A stretch of DNA of 16,739 nucleotides from Clostridia bacterium. Its GTDB lineage: Bacteria > Bacillota > Clostridia > UMGS1883. Where the stretch lies: positions 1-16,739 of the forward strand of contig JAJQCX010000161.1 in assembly GCA_021202495.1 (NCBI GenBank). Direction: 5' to 3'. This document shows, one piece after another, positions 1-7,742 of the stretch. Positions within the stretch are counted from its first letter, which is position 1, and the number at the start of each line of letters is the position of its first letter. Below the pieces are notes generated by a model. That model saw nothing but the letters and a program-made list of their open reading frames with translations, was not told where the DNA came from and searched no databases. Both the position numbers and the translations under genes were made by a program.

Positions 1-52
1 GCCTCGGATCTTTGATGTTTGAGATATTTTCTTTTAATACTTCTATTTTCAT
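1..52 (-). CDS. Transposase N-terminus, ISAs1-like (partial, runs off left edge)
   Basis: Only the first 17 codons are in the window: ATG at 52 reading left gives MKIEVLKENISNIKDPR. A short leader ending in a DPR motif is characteristic of the N-terminal DDE_Tnp_1-associated domain of ISAs1-family (H-repeat) transposases, where an acidic/aromatic leader precedes [I/L]xDPR. The start lies about 70 bases inside a CAGGG-type terminus at 119-123, a normal arrangement for such an element. No convincing Shine-Dalgarno site precedes the ATG, which is common for transposases. The identification rests on one short motif plus the terminus. The catalytic DDE domain would lie outside the window, so intactness is unknown. 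Confidence 0.5.
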   Translation of the reverse strand, partial: MKIEVLKENISNIKDPR

Positions 53-123
53 GCTTACAGTCTATCACATGTTTTCAAAAAAGTAAATGCTGTTGCCGTG
101 TTTTGAGTTATTCTCTATCCCTG
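1..123 (-). mobile_element. 5' end of an insertion sequence (ISAs1-like)
   Basis: Reading inward on the minus strand from 123, the sequence starts CAGGGATAGAG and reaches a transposase-like start codon at 52. As I recall, ISAs1-family elements end in CAGGG and duplicate 8-10 bases of target. The presumed duplication would begin at 124 (TAATAATTTA). Right of 123 a phage tape-measure reading frame is open at once, so the IS appears to have landed inside that gene. The other end and the second target copy lie outside the window, so the boundary is inferred from one end only. Confidence 0.5.
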
Positions 124-594
124 TAATAATTTATTGCAACTACGAATTTTGGGGTTACAGGGTGCAAGCGATATAGATAAAATTACCGCAGCCGTTAAAG
201 GAATGGACACTGCTAATATGGCAGCTGCGCTCTCAGGAACGAAGTTAACTGATGAAGAAAAGCTGCGCGTTATGACTACTAACGGAGTTGTGCAGAGTGA
301 AGCCGAAGCGGCACTTGCAACAGCTTCTCATACTGCTGCAACGGGTGTAGCTGCGGGTGCGACAGCCGGATTAACTGGCACAACATGGAGCCTCGAAGCT
401 GCGTTGCAGGGACTAAAGGCGGCATTTTTAAGTAATCCGCTCACTGCATTGTTTACTATTGCAACAACCCTTATTCCAATAATAGGCGTGGTTAATATAA
501 TCACGGATGGAGTTGCTAAATCTAAGCAAGCTGTCAAAGATGCTGCACAAGAGATTGTGGATGAGTACGATTCTGCAATATCAACAGCTATTTT
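124..594 (+). pseudogene. Phage tail tape-measure protein, internal fragment
   Basis: The frame is open from the IS edge (codons from 125) to about 594 and reads as Ala/Thr-rich helical sequence with NMAAALSGTKLTDEEKLRVM near the start. A hydrophobic stretch follows (roughly 415-510, including FLSNPLTALFTIATTLIPII), then a Lys/Ala-rich helix ending AAQEIVDEYDSA. This layout, with an 'L..NPL.AL' membrane-like segment, is typical of tape-measure proteins of Firmicutes siphophages, which set tail length and are usually 700-2000 residues. Only about 155 residues remain, with neither native start nor stop. Past 594 the frame stays open to 784 only by running antisense through the neighbouring decarboxylase/cupin gene, so that tail is not real. 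The piece is more AT-rich than the chromosomal genes beside it. It is a decayed prophage remnant or an assembly join. Confidence 0.6.
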
Positions 595-1329
595 CTACAG
601 TTCGGAGTATTCCTCATCGCCCACCGCTTCGAGCCATTCGTTTGCCGTGTCCTCTCCCGGGCACTCCACCGCTAAATGCGAAAACCAAGAATCTTTCTTC
701 GCTCCGTGCCAATGCTTCACGCCGGGCGCTATGACGACAACGTCGCCGGGCTTCAGGCTTTGCGCCGCTTTGCCTTCCTCTTGATACCAGCCCATTCCCT
801 CAACACATATCAGTATTTGTCCGCCGCCCTTCGTTGCGTGGTGTATGTGCCAATTGTTGCGGCAGCCGGGCTCGAAGGTGACGTTTGCGATAAAAACGCT
901 CGCTCCCGCCGTCAGCGGCTTTAGGCAGCTGTTGCCGATAAAATATTGCGCAAAATTCACGTTCGGTTCGCCTTGACCGAAAATTCCGCCGTGCTCACCC
1001 TCCGTGATGTCTTCGGCATAGACTTCTTTTGCGTATCTGAACGCCGCCCACGCGTTGGACCAGCCCGCGTAAAACGCCGCGTGCGTCAAAATTTCCGCCA
1101 TTTCCTCCCGCGTCACGCCGTTTTTCCTCGCCTCTGAAATGTGAAACGAAAGCGAGCTGTCGGTAATGCCTTTGCTCACAAGCGCCGTCACCGTCACAAT
1201 CGAGCGCATTTTTAAACTGAGCTTATCCTCGCGTGACCAAACCTCGCCAAAAAGTACATCGTCGTTAAGCTCTGCAAATTTCGGCGCAAATTCCCCCAAA
1301 GAATCGCGCCCCGCCGTCTGCTTTACCAT
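595..1329 (-). CDS. Carboxymuconolactone decarboxylase / cupin fusion protein
   Basis: A 244-residue two-domain protein. Residues ~15-105 form a carboxymuconolactone-decarboxylase (AhpD-like) fold with the signature EEMAEILTHAAFYAGW, but without the CxxC of AhpD peroxidase-reducing proteins. Residues ~130-235 form a small cupin with the metal-binding region WHIHHATKGGGQ (His161, His163, Gln171 in the usual Glu position) and a second His cluster at KHWHGA (206-208). Such fusions are common in anaerobic Firmicutes and Bacteroidetes, usually annotated as carboxymuconolactone decarboxylase; the substrate is unknown, and an aromatic or quinone-like compound is only a guess. Start ATG at 1329 has a strong GGGAGGA site 8 bases upstream. 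It follows the COG2509 flavoprotein gene by 31 bases on the same strand, so may be the last gene of that transcript. Its stop codon sits at the junction with the phage fragment. Confidence 0.85.
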   Translation of the reverse strand: MVKQTAGRDSLGEFAPKFAELNDDVLFGEVWSREDKLSLKMRSIVTVTALVSKGITDSSLSFHISEARKNGVTREEMAEILTHAAFYAGWSNAWAAFRYAKEVYAEDITEGEHGGIFGQGEPNVNFAQYFIGNSCLKPLTAGASVFIANVTFEPGCRNNWHIHHATKGGGQILICVEGMGWYQEEGKAAQSLKPGDVVVIAPGVKHWHGAKKDSWFSHLAVECPGEDTANEWLEAVGDEEYSEL

Positions 1330-1360
1330 AAAAAATTCCTCCCATGTTTAAATAATAATC

Positions 1361-2911
1361 CTACTTTATAACTTCTCCTACTTTTATCCCGTCCACCGCC
1401 GCGCTCATTATGCCGCCCGCATATCCCGCACCCTCGCCGCAGGGGTACAATCCTCTTATTGCAGAGGAGAAATCCTCCCCGCGCACAATCCTCACCGGGG
1501 ATGACGAACGCGTTTCAACGCCTGTTAAAACCGCGTCAGGCGCATCAAAGCCCTTTATCTTTCTTCCGAAAGCGTGTATCGCCTCGTCAATTCCGTCCGA
1601 TATAAATTCCGGCAAAATTCTTCGCAAATTGGACGGCGTAACATTCGGCAAGTAGCTCGGCTTAACGATGCCGAAATCAAGACTTCGACGGTTTGCAAAA
1701 AAGTCCTCCGCCCTCTGCGCAGGCGCGGAATAGTTCCCGCCCGCCTGAAAAAACGCCGCCCTCTCGAGCTTGCGCTGAAAATACATTCCCGCAAGCGGGC
1801 TTTCCCCCTCAAAATCGGTCGGGTAAAGCGACACCAATATCGCGCTGTTCGAGTTTTCCGCGTCGCGCGCAAAATCGCTCATTCCGTTTACGACAACGCC
1901 TTCCGCTTCGCTCGCCGACGCGACGACCCTGCCTCCGGGGCACATACAAAATGTGTACACGCCCCGCCCGCTCGAAGCCGTGCAGGAGCATTTGTAATCC
2001 GCAGCGGGAAGGCGCGGCGCAAATTCGCCGTACTGCGCAATGTCTATCTCGCGGCGCAAATGCTCAATTCTAACTCCCGCCGAAAACGGCTTTCTTATCA
2101 TCGGCACACCTCTTTTGTAAAGCGCTTCAAACGTGTCTCTCGCGCTGTGCCCAATCGCCAAAACAACGGCTTCGCTTAAAATTTCGCCCTTGTCGGTCAC
2201 AATTCCCCGAACTTCACCGTTTTTCACAATCAAATCCGTCATTTTACATTCAAAAACGAACTCCCCGCCCATCGAAACTATTTTCTTTCGCAAATTTTCC
2301 ACCGTTTCGCGCAGCTTGTCCGTTCCGATGTGGGGCTTTGCCTCGTATAATATGCTCTCCGGCGCGCCCGCCGCGGCAAATTCCTCAAGAACCTTCCTCT
2401 GCCTTGCGTCGCGCGTGCCGGTGTTGAGCTTTCCGTCCGAAAATGTGCCCGCTCCGCCCTCGCCGAACTGCACGTTTGAATTTATGTCAAGCCCTTTTCC
2501 GCTCCAAAAATCCTCCACGCTGCGCACTCTTTCGCGCACGCACTTCCCGCGCTCTAAGATTATCGGTCTTGCTCCCCTGTATGCCAATATCAGCGCCGCA
2601 AAGAGCCCCGCGGGTCCCGCCCCCACGACAATCGGTCGGTACCCTCCGCGAAACGCGGCGGGGTATTCGTATTGATATTTTTCCGCCCTCGCAACGCCGT
2701 CGCGCCCGTAAAACGCTCTTTCTCCCTCAACCTCCGCGTCAAACGACGCGAGGTAAAAAATGTCCTTCTTGTTTCGCGCGTCAATCGAGCGGCGTACACA
2801 GGTTAGCTTACTTACCTGCCCCGCCTTTGCGCCTATTTTCTTCTCCGCCGCGTGCAGAGCGTCCTCATAAGTATACCCCACAGGCAGCTTCACATTATTT
2901 ATTCGTATCAC
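1361..2911 (-). CDS. FAD-dependent dehydrogenase, COG2509 family
   Basis: A 516-residue flavoprotein. After an ~85-residue N-terminal alpha/beta domain comes an FAD-binding Rossmann motif VVGAGPAGLFAALILA (residues 95-110) ending in an acidic ribose-binding position (ILERG). Further on are a GGAGTFSDGKL segment and a C-terminal YPCGEGAGYAGGIMSAAVDG stretch, typical of COG2509 'uncharacterised FAD-dependent dehydrogenases' of about 500-540 residues. No substrate is established for the family. The start is GTG at 2911; the Shine-Dalgarno site (GAGGTGA) overlaps the last codons of the upstream flavoprotein gene, which stops 6 bases earlier, so the two are probably translationally coupled. Finding two FAD oxidoreductases side by side suggests related redox roles, but nothing in the sequence names a partner. 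Confidence 0.88.
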   Translation of the reverse strand: MIRINNVKLPVGYTYEDALHAAEKKIGAKAGQVSKLTCVRRSIDARNKKDIFYLASFDAEVEGERAFYGRDGVARAEKYQYEYPAAFRGGYRPIVVGAGPAGLFAALILAYRGARPIILERGKCVRERVRSVEDFWSGKGLDINSNVQFGEGGAGTFSDGKLNTGTRDARQRKVLEEFAAAGAPESILYEAKPHIGTDKLRETVENLRKKIVSMGGEFVFECKMTDLIVKNGEVRGIVTDKGEILSEAVVLAIGHSARDTFEALYKRGVPMIRKPFSAGVRIEHLRREIDIAQYGEFAPRLPAADYKCSCTASSGRGVYTFCMCPGGRVVASASEAEGVVVNGMSDFARDAENSNSAILVSLYPTDFEGESPLAGMYFQRKLERAAFFQAGGNYSAPAQRAEDFFANRRSLDFGIVKPSYLPNVTPSNLRRILPEFISDGIDEAIHAFGRKIKGFDAPDAVLTGVETRSSSPVRIVRGEDFSSAIRGLYPCGEGAGYAGGIMSAAVDGIKVGEVIK

Positions 2912-2917
2912 AAAGGC

Positions 2918-4120
2918 TCACCTCAAATCTTTCGCCGTGCTTTTGCCCGCCTTCATTCCCGTCGCCCACGCCCAGTGGAGGTTATACCCGCCGCAGAGCG
3001 CGTCGCAGCTTAAAACCTCGCCTGCCGCATACAAGTTTTTCTTTAGCTTCGACTCCATTGTCTCCGCGTCAAATTCCCGCAAATCCGCGCCGCCGACCGT
3101 CGTCTGCGCGTTTTGCCAGCCTGTGTCGCCCAGAATTTTAAGCCTGAGGTTTTTCAAAAATTCACCGCACTTGCGCACGTTTTTATCATTCAAGCTCTTT
3201 GCGGGAGCGTTTAAATCGCGAATTTCGGCATAGCGCAGCATTGCCAACGCGAGCTTTTTATCCATCATTCCGCTGTAGAGATTTTCAATCTTTCTTTCGG
3301 GAAATTTGTAAATTCTCTCTCTCAATTCATCCGAAACCTCATTAAATGCCAAATCCGGCATCAAATCTATCTTCACCCGACATCCTTTCTCCGCAAAGCG
3401 CGAAATCTGCATCGCGGGTATGCCCGAAATGCCGTAATCCGTAAAAAGCAGATCCCCCTTGTCCGAAAAAAGCTCTTTTCCGTCCTTTCCGAGCGCCGAA
3501 ACTCGTGCGTATGCTTTTACGCCCTTTAACCCCGCTATCTGCGCGGTTTCCGTCTTTATGCTCACAAGCGCCGCCTTTTGCGGCAATATCGTGTGTCCGA
3601 AGCTCTTTAAAAGCGCAAAACCCGCGCCGTCCGAGCCGAACGCGGGCGCCGCCTTGCCGCCCGTCGCAACGATAACCTTTTCCGCCTTTATCCCGTCCGA
3701 GTCAAAGCTTTTCCCGCAACTTAAATTTGTGATATTTTTGCCCGTCAAAAACTCAACGCCGTTTTCCTCGCAAAAAAAGCGCAGCGCGTCCAAAACTGCG
3801 GACGCCTTGTTTGAGAGCGGATACACTCTCCCCTCGAAGATTTTGTGCTTAACTCCCAAAAATGCGAAAAAATCAATCGCGTCCTCCGTCGAAAAATCTT
3901 CAAGAATTTTCGTGATAAAATCCCCGTCGCCGAAAAAGTAATCGGGCGACATATCGATGTTTGTAAAATTACACCGCCCGTTACCCGTCGCGAGGATTTT
4001 CCGTCCGACCCTTTCGCCCTTTTCCGCGATTGCGACAGTGACGTTTTTATTTTCCCTTTTAGCCGAAACGGCGGCAGCGAGACCCGCCGCGCCGCCGCCT
4101 ATGATAAGTATGTCATACAT
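2918..4120 (-). CDS. NAD(P)/FAD-dependent oxidoreductase, HI0933/BaiN-like
   Basis: A 400-residue flavoprotein of the HI0933 (COG2081) family. It begins directly with the dinucleotide-binding motif IIGGGAAGLAAAVSA (residues 6-20). The family hallmark GRKILATGNGRCNFTN follows at 39-54, and the C-terminus carries AAGEVLSCDALCGGYNLHWAWATG, the usual FAD-contacting end. BaiN of Clostridium scindens, in the same family, was reported to act on bile-acid intermediates. Most homologues are widespread and of unknown substrate, so a bile-acid role is not implied here: no bai genes are nearby. ATG at 4120 lies 2 bases after the plsY stop; an AAAGGAA site sits about 12 bases upstream, inside the plsY end. 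Length is normal for the family. Confidence 0.88.
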   Translation of the reverse strand: MYDILIIGGGAAGLAAAVSAKRENKNVTVAIAEKGERVGRKILATGNGRCNFTNIDMSPDYFFGDGDFITKILEDFSTEDAIDFFAFLGVKHKIFEGRVYPLSNKASAVLDALRFFCEENGVEFLTGKNITNLSCGKSFDSDGIKAEKVIVATGGKAAPAFGSDGAGFALLKSFGHTILPQKAALVSIKTETAQIAGLKGVKAYARVSALGKDGKELFSDKGDLLFTDYGISGIPAMQISRFAEKGCRVKIDLMPDLAFNEVSDELRERIYKFPERKIENLYSGMMDKKLALAMLRYAEIRDLNAPAKSLNDKNVRKCGEFLKNLRLKILGDTGWQNAQTTVGGADLREFDAETMESKLKKNLYAAGEVLSCDALCGGYNLHWAWATGMKAGKSTAKDLR

Positions 4121-4122
4121 AA

Positions 4123-4731
4123 TTATTTATGTTCCTTTTTTCCGAATATGGGCTTTTCCTCGCCGTTGCTGAGACGGATGATGTTCTCTTTGTGCTTGAC
4201 AATCACAAGCAGCGCCAAAAGAATAACCGCCGCCAAAAGGACAAAATCGCCCTTATAAATGAGGAATGTGTAAACCGGCACATTCAGCGCCGCGACAATC
4301 GAGCCGAGCGACACATAGCGAAAAAACGCCACCAATATGATAAATTCCACCAATATTATGAGCGCCGGCACCGTGTCTATCGCAAGCAGCACACCAATCG
4401 CCGCCGCAACGCCCTTTCCACCCTTAAATCCGTAATAAATCGGAAAGCAGTGCCCCACAATTGCCAAAAGCCCATAGGCATATCCTTCCGCGCCCAATCC
4501 CAATTTGCACAAAATAAGCGCGGGCAAAAAGCCCTTTAAAAAGTCAAACACAAAGACAATCGCCGCATATCCCTTGCCCATGGTGCGCAGCGTGTTCGTC
4601 GTTCCCGCGTTGCCGCTGCCCATTTCGCGAATGTCTCTGCCCTTTATCCTCGAAAAGACGATAGAAAGATTGATTGACCCAATCAAATAGCCCGCGATTG
4701 CCGCAATTACTGCATGCAAAGCTTCCACCAA
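4123..4731 (-). CDS. plsY: Glycerol-3-phosphate acyltransferase PlsY
   Basis: A 202-residue membrane enzyme that transfers the acyl group from acyl-phosphate to glycerol-3-phosphate, the first acylation of phospholipid synthesis in most Gram-positives. The family motifs are present: GSGNAGTTNTLR (38-49) and GHCFPIYYGFKGGKG (93-107), with hydrophobic helices around 5-25, 55-77, 84-100, 108-150 and 160-180. The start is TTG at 4731, immediately after the der stop codon TGA (4734-4732); GTG at 4728 is an alternative. GGAGG lies 6-7 bases upstream of the TTG and inside the der C-terminal codons, so the genes are coupled. The der-plsY order is conserved in Firmicutes, usually followed by gpsA, which is replaced here by a BaiN-like flavoprotein gene. 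Confidence 0.96.
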   Translation of the reverse strand: MVEALHAVIAAIAGYLIGSINLSIVFSRIKGRDIREMGSGNAGTTNTLRTMGKGYAAIVFVFDFLKGFLPALILCKLGLGAEGYAYGLLAIVGHCFPIYYGFKGGKGVAAAIGVLLAIDTVPALIILVEFIILVAFFRYVSLGSIVAALNVPVYTFLIYKGDFVLLAAVILLALLVIVKHKENIIRLSNGEEKPIFGKKEHK

Positions 4732-6057
4732 TCAGCCCTCCTTTTTTCTTTCGCGCACGATAATTCTCACCGGCGTACCCGTCAGCCCGAAAGATTCGCG
4801 TATCTGATTTTCAATATATCTCATGTAGGAAAAATGCGCCAGCTCGCAGTCGTTCACAAACACGATGAACGTCGGCGGCTTTGTCGAAGCCTGGGTTATA
4901 TAGTAGAGCTTGAGCCTCTTTCCCTTATCGCTCGGCGGCTGCACACGCGCAATGGCGTCGGAAAGGACGTCGTTTAATGCGCCCGTCTGCAATCTCGACG
5001 CGTTTTGCGCCGTAACGTAATCGATGTTTGAAAAAAGGTTATTCACTCTCTGCCCCGTAAGAGCGGAAATAAAGACGATAGGCGCATATGTCATAAAGCC
5101 GAGCATATCATAGATTTCCTTGCGCATTTTTTCCATCGTCTTGTCGTCTTTTTCAACCGCGTCCCATTTGTTCACAACAAGCACGGTGCCCTTCCCCTGT
5201 TCGTGAGCATATCCTGCAATTTTCGTGTCCTGCTCGCTTATGCCTTCAACGCCGTCTATCATCACAAGGCACACGTCGCAGCGCTCAATCGCGTTGAGCG
5301 AACGAATGACGCTGTATCGTTCAATGTCATCGTCAATCTTCCCGCGTTTTCTCATACCCGCGGTGTCGATGAATGTATACGTTTTCCCGTCCTTTTCAAG
5401 CTTTGTGTCAACCGCGTCGCGCGTCGTTCCGGGAATTGACGACACGATAACTCTTTCCTCACCCAAAAGGCGGTTTATTATCGAGCTTTTCCCCGCGTTG
5501 GGTTTTCCGACAACGGCAACCTTTATCGAATTGTCGCCTTCGTCCTCGCTCGTTTCATCCGGGAAATACGCTATGCAGCGATCGAGCATATCGCCCACGC
5601 CGCTGCCGTGTATCGACGAAACCGGCATCGGCTCGTCAAGCCCCAAGTTGTAAAATTCATAGAGCTCCGCCGGAACCTCCCCCGGCGCGTCAACTTTGTT
5701 GCACACAAGCACAACCGGCTTGCCCGATTTTTGCAACATTGCCGCAACCTCTTCGTCCGCCGCCGTCATTCCGTCCTTCACATTCACCATGAACAAAATG
5801 ACGTCCGCCATCTCAATCGCAAGATTTGCCTGCCTGCGCATCTGCGCGGGTATGATCTCCTTTGAATACGGCTCAATTCCGCCCGTATCAATCAGCGTGA
5901 ATTCCCTTCCGCACCATTCCGTGTCCGCGTAAATTCTGTCGCGCGTTATTCCGGGTGTGTCCTCCACGATTGATATTCTCTTTCCCGCTATTTTATTAAA
6001 AAGCGTCGATTTTCCCACATTCGGCCGTCCCACAACGGCAACAACCGGCTTTGCCAT
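4732..6057 (-). CDS. der: Ribosome biogenesis GTPase Der (EngA)
   Basis: A 441-residue tandem GTPase needed for 50S ribosomal subunit assembly. The first G domain has GRPNVGKST (10-18), PGITRD (35-40), DTGG (57-60) and NKVD (120-123). The second has GKPNAGKSS (184-192), PGTTRD (209-214), DTAG (231-234) and NKWD (296-299). A KH-like C-terminal domain (~350-441) ends in basic residues. Two G domains in one chain plus the KH domain identify Der uniquely. ATG at 6057 follows the stop of the DUF512 gene with no gap, and an AGGTG site sits about 7 bases upstream within that gene. Length and motifs are complete. Confidence 0.98.
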   Translation of the reverse strand: MAKPVVAVVGRPNVGKSTLFNKIAGKRISIVEDTPGITRDRIYADTEWCGREFTLIDTGGIEPYSKEIIPAQMRRQANLAIEMADVILFMVNVKDGMTAADEEVAAMLQKSGKPVVLVCNKVDAPGEVPAELYEFYNLGLDEPMPVSSIHGSGVGDMLDRCIAYFPDETSEDEGDNSIKVAVVGKPNAGKSSIINRLLGEERVIVSSIPGTTRDAVDTKLEKDGKTYTFIDTAGMRKRGKIDDDIERYSVIRSLNAIERCDVCLVMIDGVEGISEQDTKIAGYAHEQGKGTVLVVNKWDAVEKDDKTMEKMRKEIYDMLGFMTYAPIVFISALTGQRVNNLFSNIDYVTAQNASRLQTGALNDVLSDAIARVQPPSDKGKRLKLYYITQASTKPPTFIVFVNDCELAHFSYMRYIENQIRESFGLTGTPVRIIVRERKKEG

Positions 6058-7383
6058 CTAATTACACCTATCTTTCATCAATATCGCGTCAATAAATTCA
6101 TATCCGTCGTTTTCAATCGGGAAGACCTCAACTTCGAGCGCCTTTTCAATGTCGTCGGTCGTCACATCGTCAAGCAGCACATTCGTGTTGTCGCGCAGCA
6201 TGCTTTTCGATATGATTAACCGCTCGCCCAATTCGCGCCCCTTTAGCTGCTCTATTATGTCGCAGCCGCAGAGCAGTCCCGCGACGGTTATTTCCTCCCC
6301 GAAGAAATTGTTTTTTATTTCATATACCTCCACTTTCAGTCCATTATACTTTTTTTCCGCAAATTTTGCAATACTTTTGATAAATTTATACGCTGCGGCT
6401 CCCGTCGCGATTGAAACATGGTGCGCGCCGCCTCCCTCCGTTTCCTCCGCCGCACGGTAAAACGATTCCTCCATGTCCGCAATGAGCCCCACCCCGTTTT
6501 CAATCTGCGGGAAATCCTCATATTCATCAGCCATCGGCAGCTCTCTTTCCGCCTTTAAATAAAATTCGTCCGACGCGTAAAAAATTCGCGAGCCCGTTTT
6601 TTTGAGCGCCCTTTTCTGCCATTTTTCAACGCAGTCTATAACCTCGCCAGCCCCACTCTTTGAAACGGACGGTATTTCGCACAGCCCGTCGCGGTACTTG
6701 GTCTTTCCGATAGGCACAACGCTCACGCTTCTTATGCATTCGCCTATGTCCAGCAAGTCGGAAAACGTTCTTTCAAGCTCGTCCCCGTCGTTAAACGTCG
6801 GGCACAGTACAATCTGCGCGTTCATTATTATGTTGTTCTCCGCAAAAAGGCGCATCCTCTCTGTTATGTTGCCCGCGTTTTTATTTTTCAGCATTTTTAT
6901 TCGAAGAGCCGGATTTGTCGCGTGTACCGAAACGTTTATCGGGCTGACGCGCATTTTTATGAGCCTGTCAATGTCTTTGCGGGAGAGATTTGTCAGCGTG
7001 ACATAATTTCCCTGAAAAAACGACAGGCGCGTGTCGTCGTCCTTGAAATAGAGCGATTCGCGCATGCCCTTGGGCATTTGGTCGATAAAGCAGAATATGC
7101 ATCTGTTGGCGCAGCTTTTCGCCCCGTCAATTAACCCCGACTCAAATTCGATCCCTATATCGTCGTAAACCTCTTTTTCAAATTCCGCCTCGACAATCTC
7201 TCCCTGCTTTGTCTCAACCGTCAGCACAATTTCCTCGTCGCTCATCAAAAAACGGTAGTCCAATATGTCAACAACGTCGGTGCCGTTTATTTTTAAAATT
7301 GCGTCGCCCGCTTCGAGTCCGAGCTCTTCGGCAATCGAGCCCTTTTGCACTCTTGCAATCACATTTTTCCTTTTCAAGCGCAA
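6058..7383 (-). CDS. PDZ/DUF512 radical-SAM-like protein (TIGR03279 type)
   Basis: A 441-residue protein of the DUF512 family. Residues ~5-60 are a PDZ-like domain (RVQKGSIAEELGLEAGD). A cysteine motif CANRCIFCFIDQMPKGMR follows (Cys91, Cys95, Cys98), a CxxxCxxC arrangement expected to bind a [4Fe-4S] cluster as in radical-SAM enzymes. The DUF512 domain fills the C-terminal half, including a PIGKTKYRDGL segment. The reaction is unknown; the gene stands upstream of der in many Clostridia. The frame is open back to 7782, but the upstream 133 codons are low-quality sequence crossing a promoter and repeats. I place the start at TTG 7383, because GGAGG lies 5 bases upstream and the protein then begins at the family's usual N-terminus. 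A second TTG at 7377 is less well spaced. Confidence 0.88.
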   Translation of the reverse strand: MRLKRKNVIARVQKGSIAEELGLEAGDAILKINGTDVVDILDYRFLMSDEEIVLTVETKQGEIVEAEFEKEVYDDIGIEFESGLIDGAKSCANRCIFCFIDQMPKGMRESLYFKDDDTRLSFFQGNYVTLTNLSRKDIDRLIKMRVSPINVSVHATNPALRIKMLKNKNAGNITERMRLFAENNIIMNAQIVLCPTFNDGDELERTFSDLLDIGECIRSVSVVPIGKTKYRDGLCEIPSVSKSGAGEVIDCVEKWQKRALKKTGSRIFYASDEFYLKAERELPMADEYEDFPQIENGVGLIADMEESFYRAAEETEGGGAHHVSIATGAAAYKFIKSIAKFAEKKYNGLKVEVYEIKNNFFGEEITVAGLLCGCDIIEQLKGRELGERLIISKSMLRDNTNVLLDDVTTDDIEKALEVEVFPIENDGYEFIDAILMKDRCN

Positions 7384-7384
7384 A

Positions 7385-7393
7385 TCCACCTCC
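7385..7393 (-). promoter_or_regulatory. Ribosome-binding site that fixes the DUF512 start
   Basis: On the minus strand the bases read GGAGGTGGA, with the GGAGG core at 7393-7389, 5 bases before TTG 7383. It is the only strong Shine-Dalgarno site in the region and argues against a start anywhere in the long open frame upstream. Confidence 0.75.
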
Positions 7394-7425
7394 GATGAAA
7401 AAAATGTGAAGTATTGTTCCTTAAG

Positions 7426-7455
7426 ATTATAACACAGATTGCGGTGGGGAATCAA
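7426..7455 (-). promoter_or_regulatory. Predicted sigma-A promoter for the DUF512-der-plsY operon
   Basis: On the minus strand, TTGATT (7455-7450) and TATAAT (7431-7426) are separated by 18 bases. Transcription would start near 7419, giving a leader of about 35 bases before TTG 7383. No other good promoter is evident up to the end of plsY, so it may drive all six minus-strand genes. Confidence 0.65.
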
Positions 7456-7479
7456 GAGTGAAAAAAAGAGGATGTATTT

Positions 7480-7561
7480 AGTGTGGAGTGTTGAGAGTGG
7501 AGTGTGAAGTTGAGGAAAAAATTTTGCGGGGCAAAATTTGATTATATGCGCCTGCGGGCGC
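7480..7561. repeat. Intergenic hairpin block with GTGGAGTGT direct repeats
   Basis: GTGGAGTGT occurs at 7483-7491 and 7497-7505, a 14-base period. A perfect 9-bp hairpin follows: AAATTTTGC (7519-7527), loop GGG, GCAAAATTT (7531-7539). A GC hairpin is next: GCGCC (7548-7552) with GGCGC (7557-7561). The sequence has no coding character on either strand and sits upstream of both divergent promoters. It resembles a dispersed intergenic repeat element, but only one copy is visible here. Confidence 0.5.
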
Positions 7562-7604
7562 GGGGGATGGGATGCGGCGGGAGTAGGATTTGTAAGGGCA
7601 GAGC

Positions 7605-7670
7605 CGCGATGGCGGGAACGCTCAAGCGGGACGCTTGCGCGATAGCGGGAACGGTCAAGCGGGACGCTTG
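7605..7670. repeat. Two tandem 33-bp units, each with a CAAGCG/CGCTTG hairpin
   Basis: Units 7605-7637 and 7638-7670 match at 31 of 33 positions (differences at 7611/7644 and 7621/7654). Each ends in CAAGCG-GGA-CGCTTG, a 6-bp stem with a 3-base loop (7623-7637 and 7656-7670). The repeats lie between the divergent promoters at 7455 and 7714. They could form two adjacent hairpins in DNA or RNA. Confidence 0.85.
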
Positions 7671-7713
7671 GATTGTGTTTTAGAAATTGATGTGAAAAAA
7701 ATCTACATTTTTC

Positions 7714-7742
7714 TTGCGTTTTTGTTATGGTTATGTTAAAAT
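7714..7742 (+). promoter_or_regulatory. Predicted sigma-A promoter for the dehydrogenase/ABC operon
   Basis: TTGCGT (7714-7719) and TAAAAT (7737-7742) are separated by 17 bases, with transcription expected near 7749. An AAAGGAGA ribosome-binding site at 7757-7764 precedes ATG 7775. The leader is too short for a T-box or a riboswitch. Confidence 0.65.

Noticed and set aside
119..162. 8-bp inverted repeat CCCTGTAA (119-126) / TTACAGGG (155-162)
   Set aside because: The left copy spans the presumed IS edge; the right copy lies in coding frame of the phage fragment and shares nothing beyond 8 bases, so chance is enough.
595..784. Continuation of the tape-measure frame to 784
   Set aside because: It is antisense to the intact C-terminal cupin coding region and loses all tape-measure character after about 594.
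7605..7670. CRISPR-like direct repeats
   Set aside because: Only two units, directly adjacent with no spacers; the units are palindromic tandem repeats and no cas genes are present.
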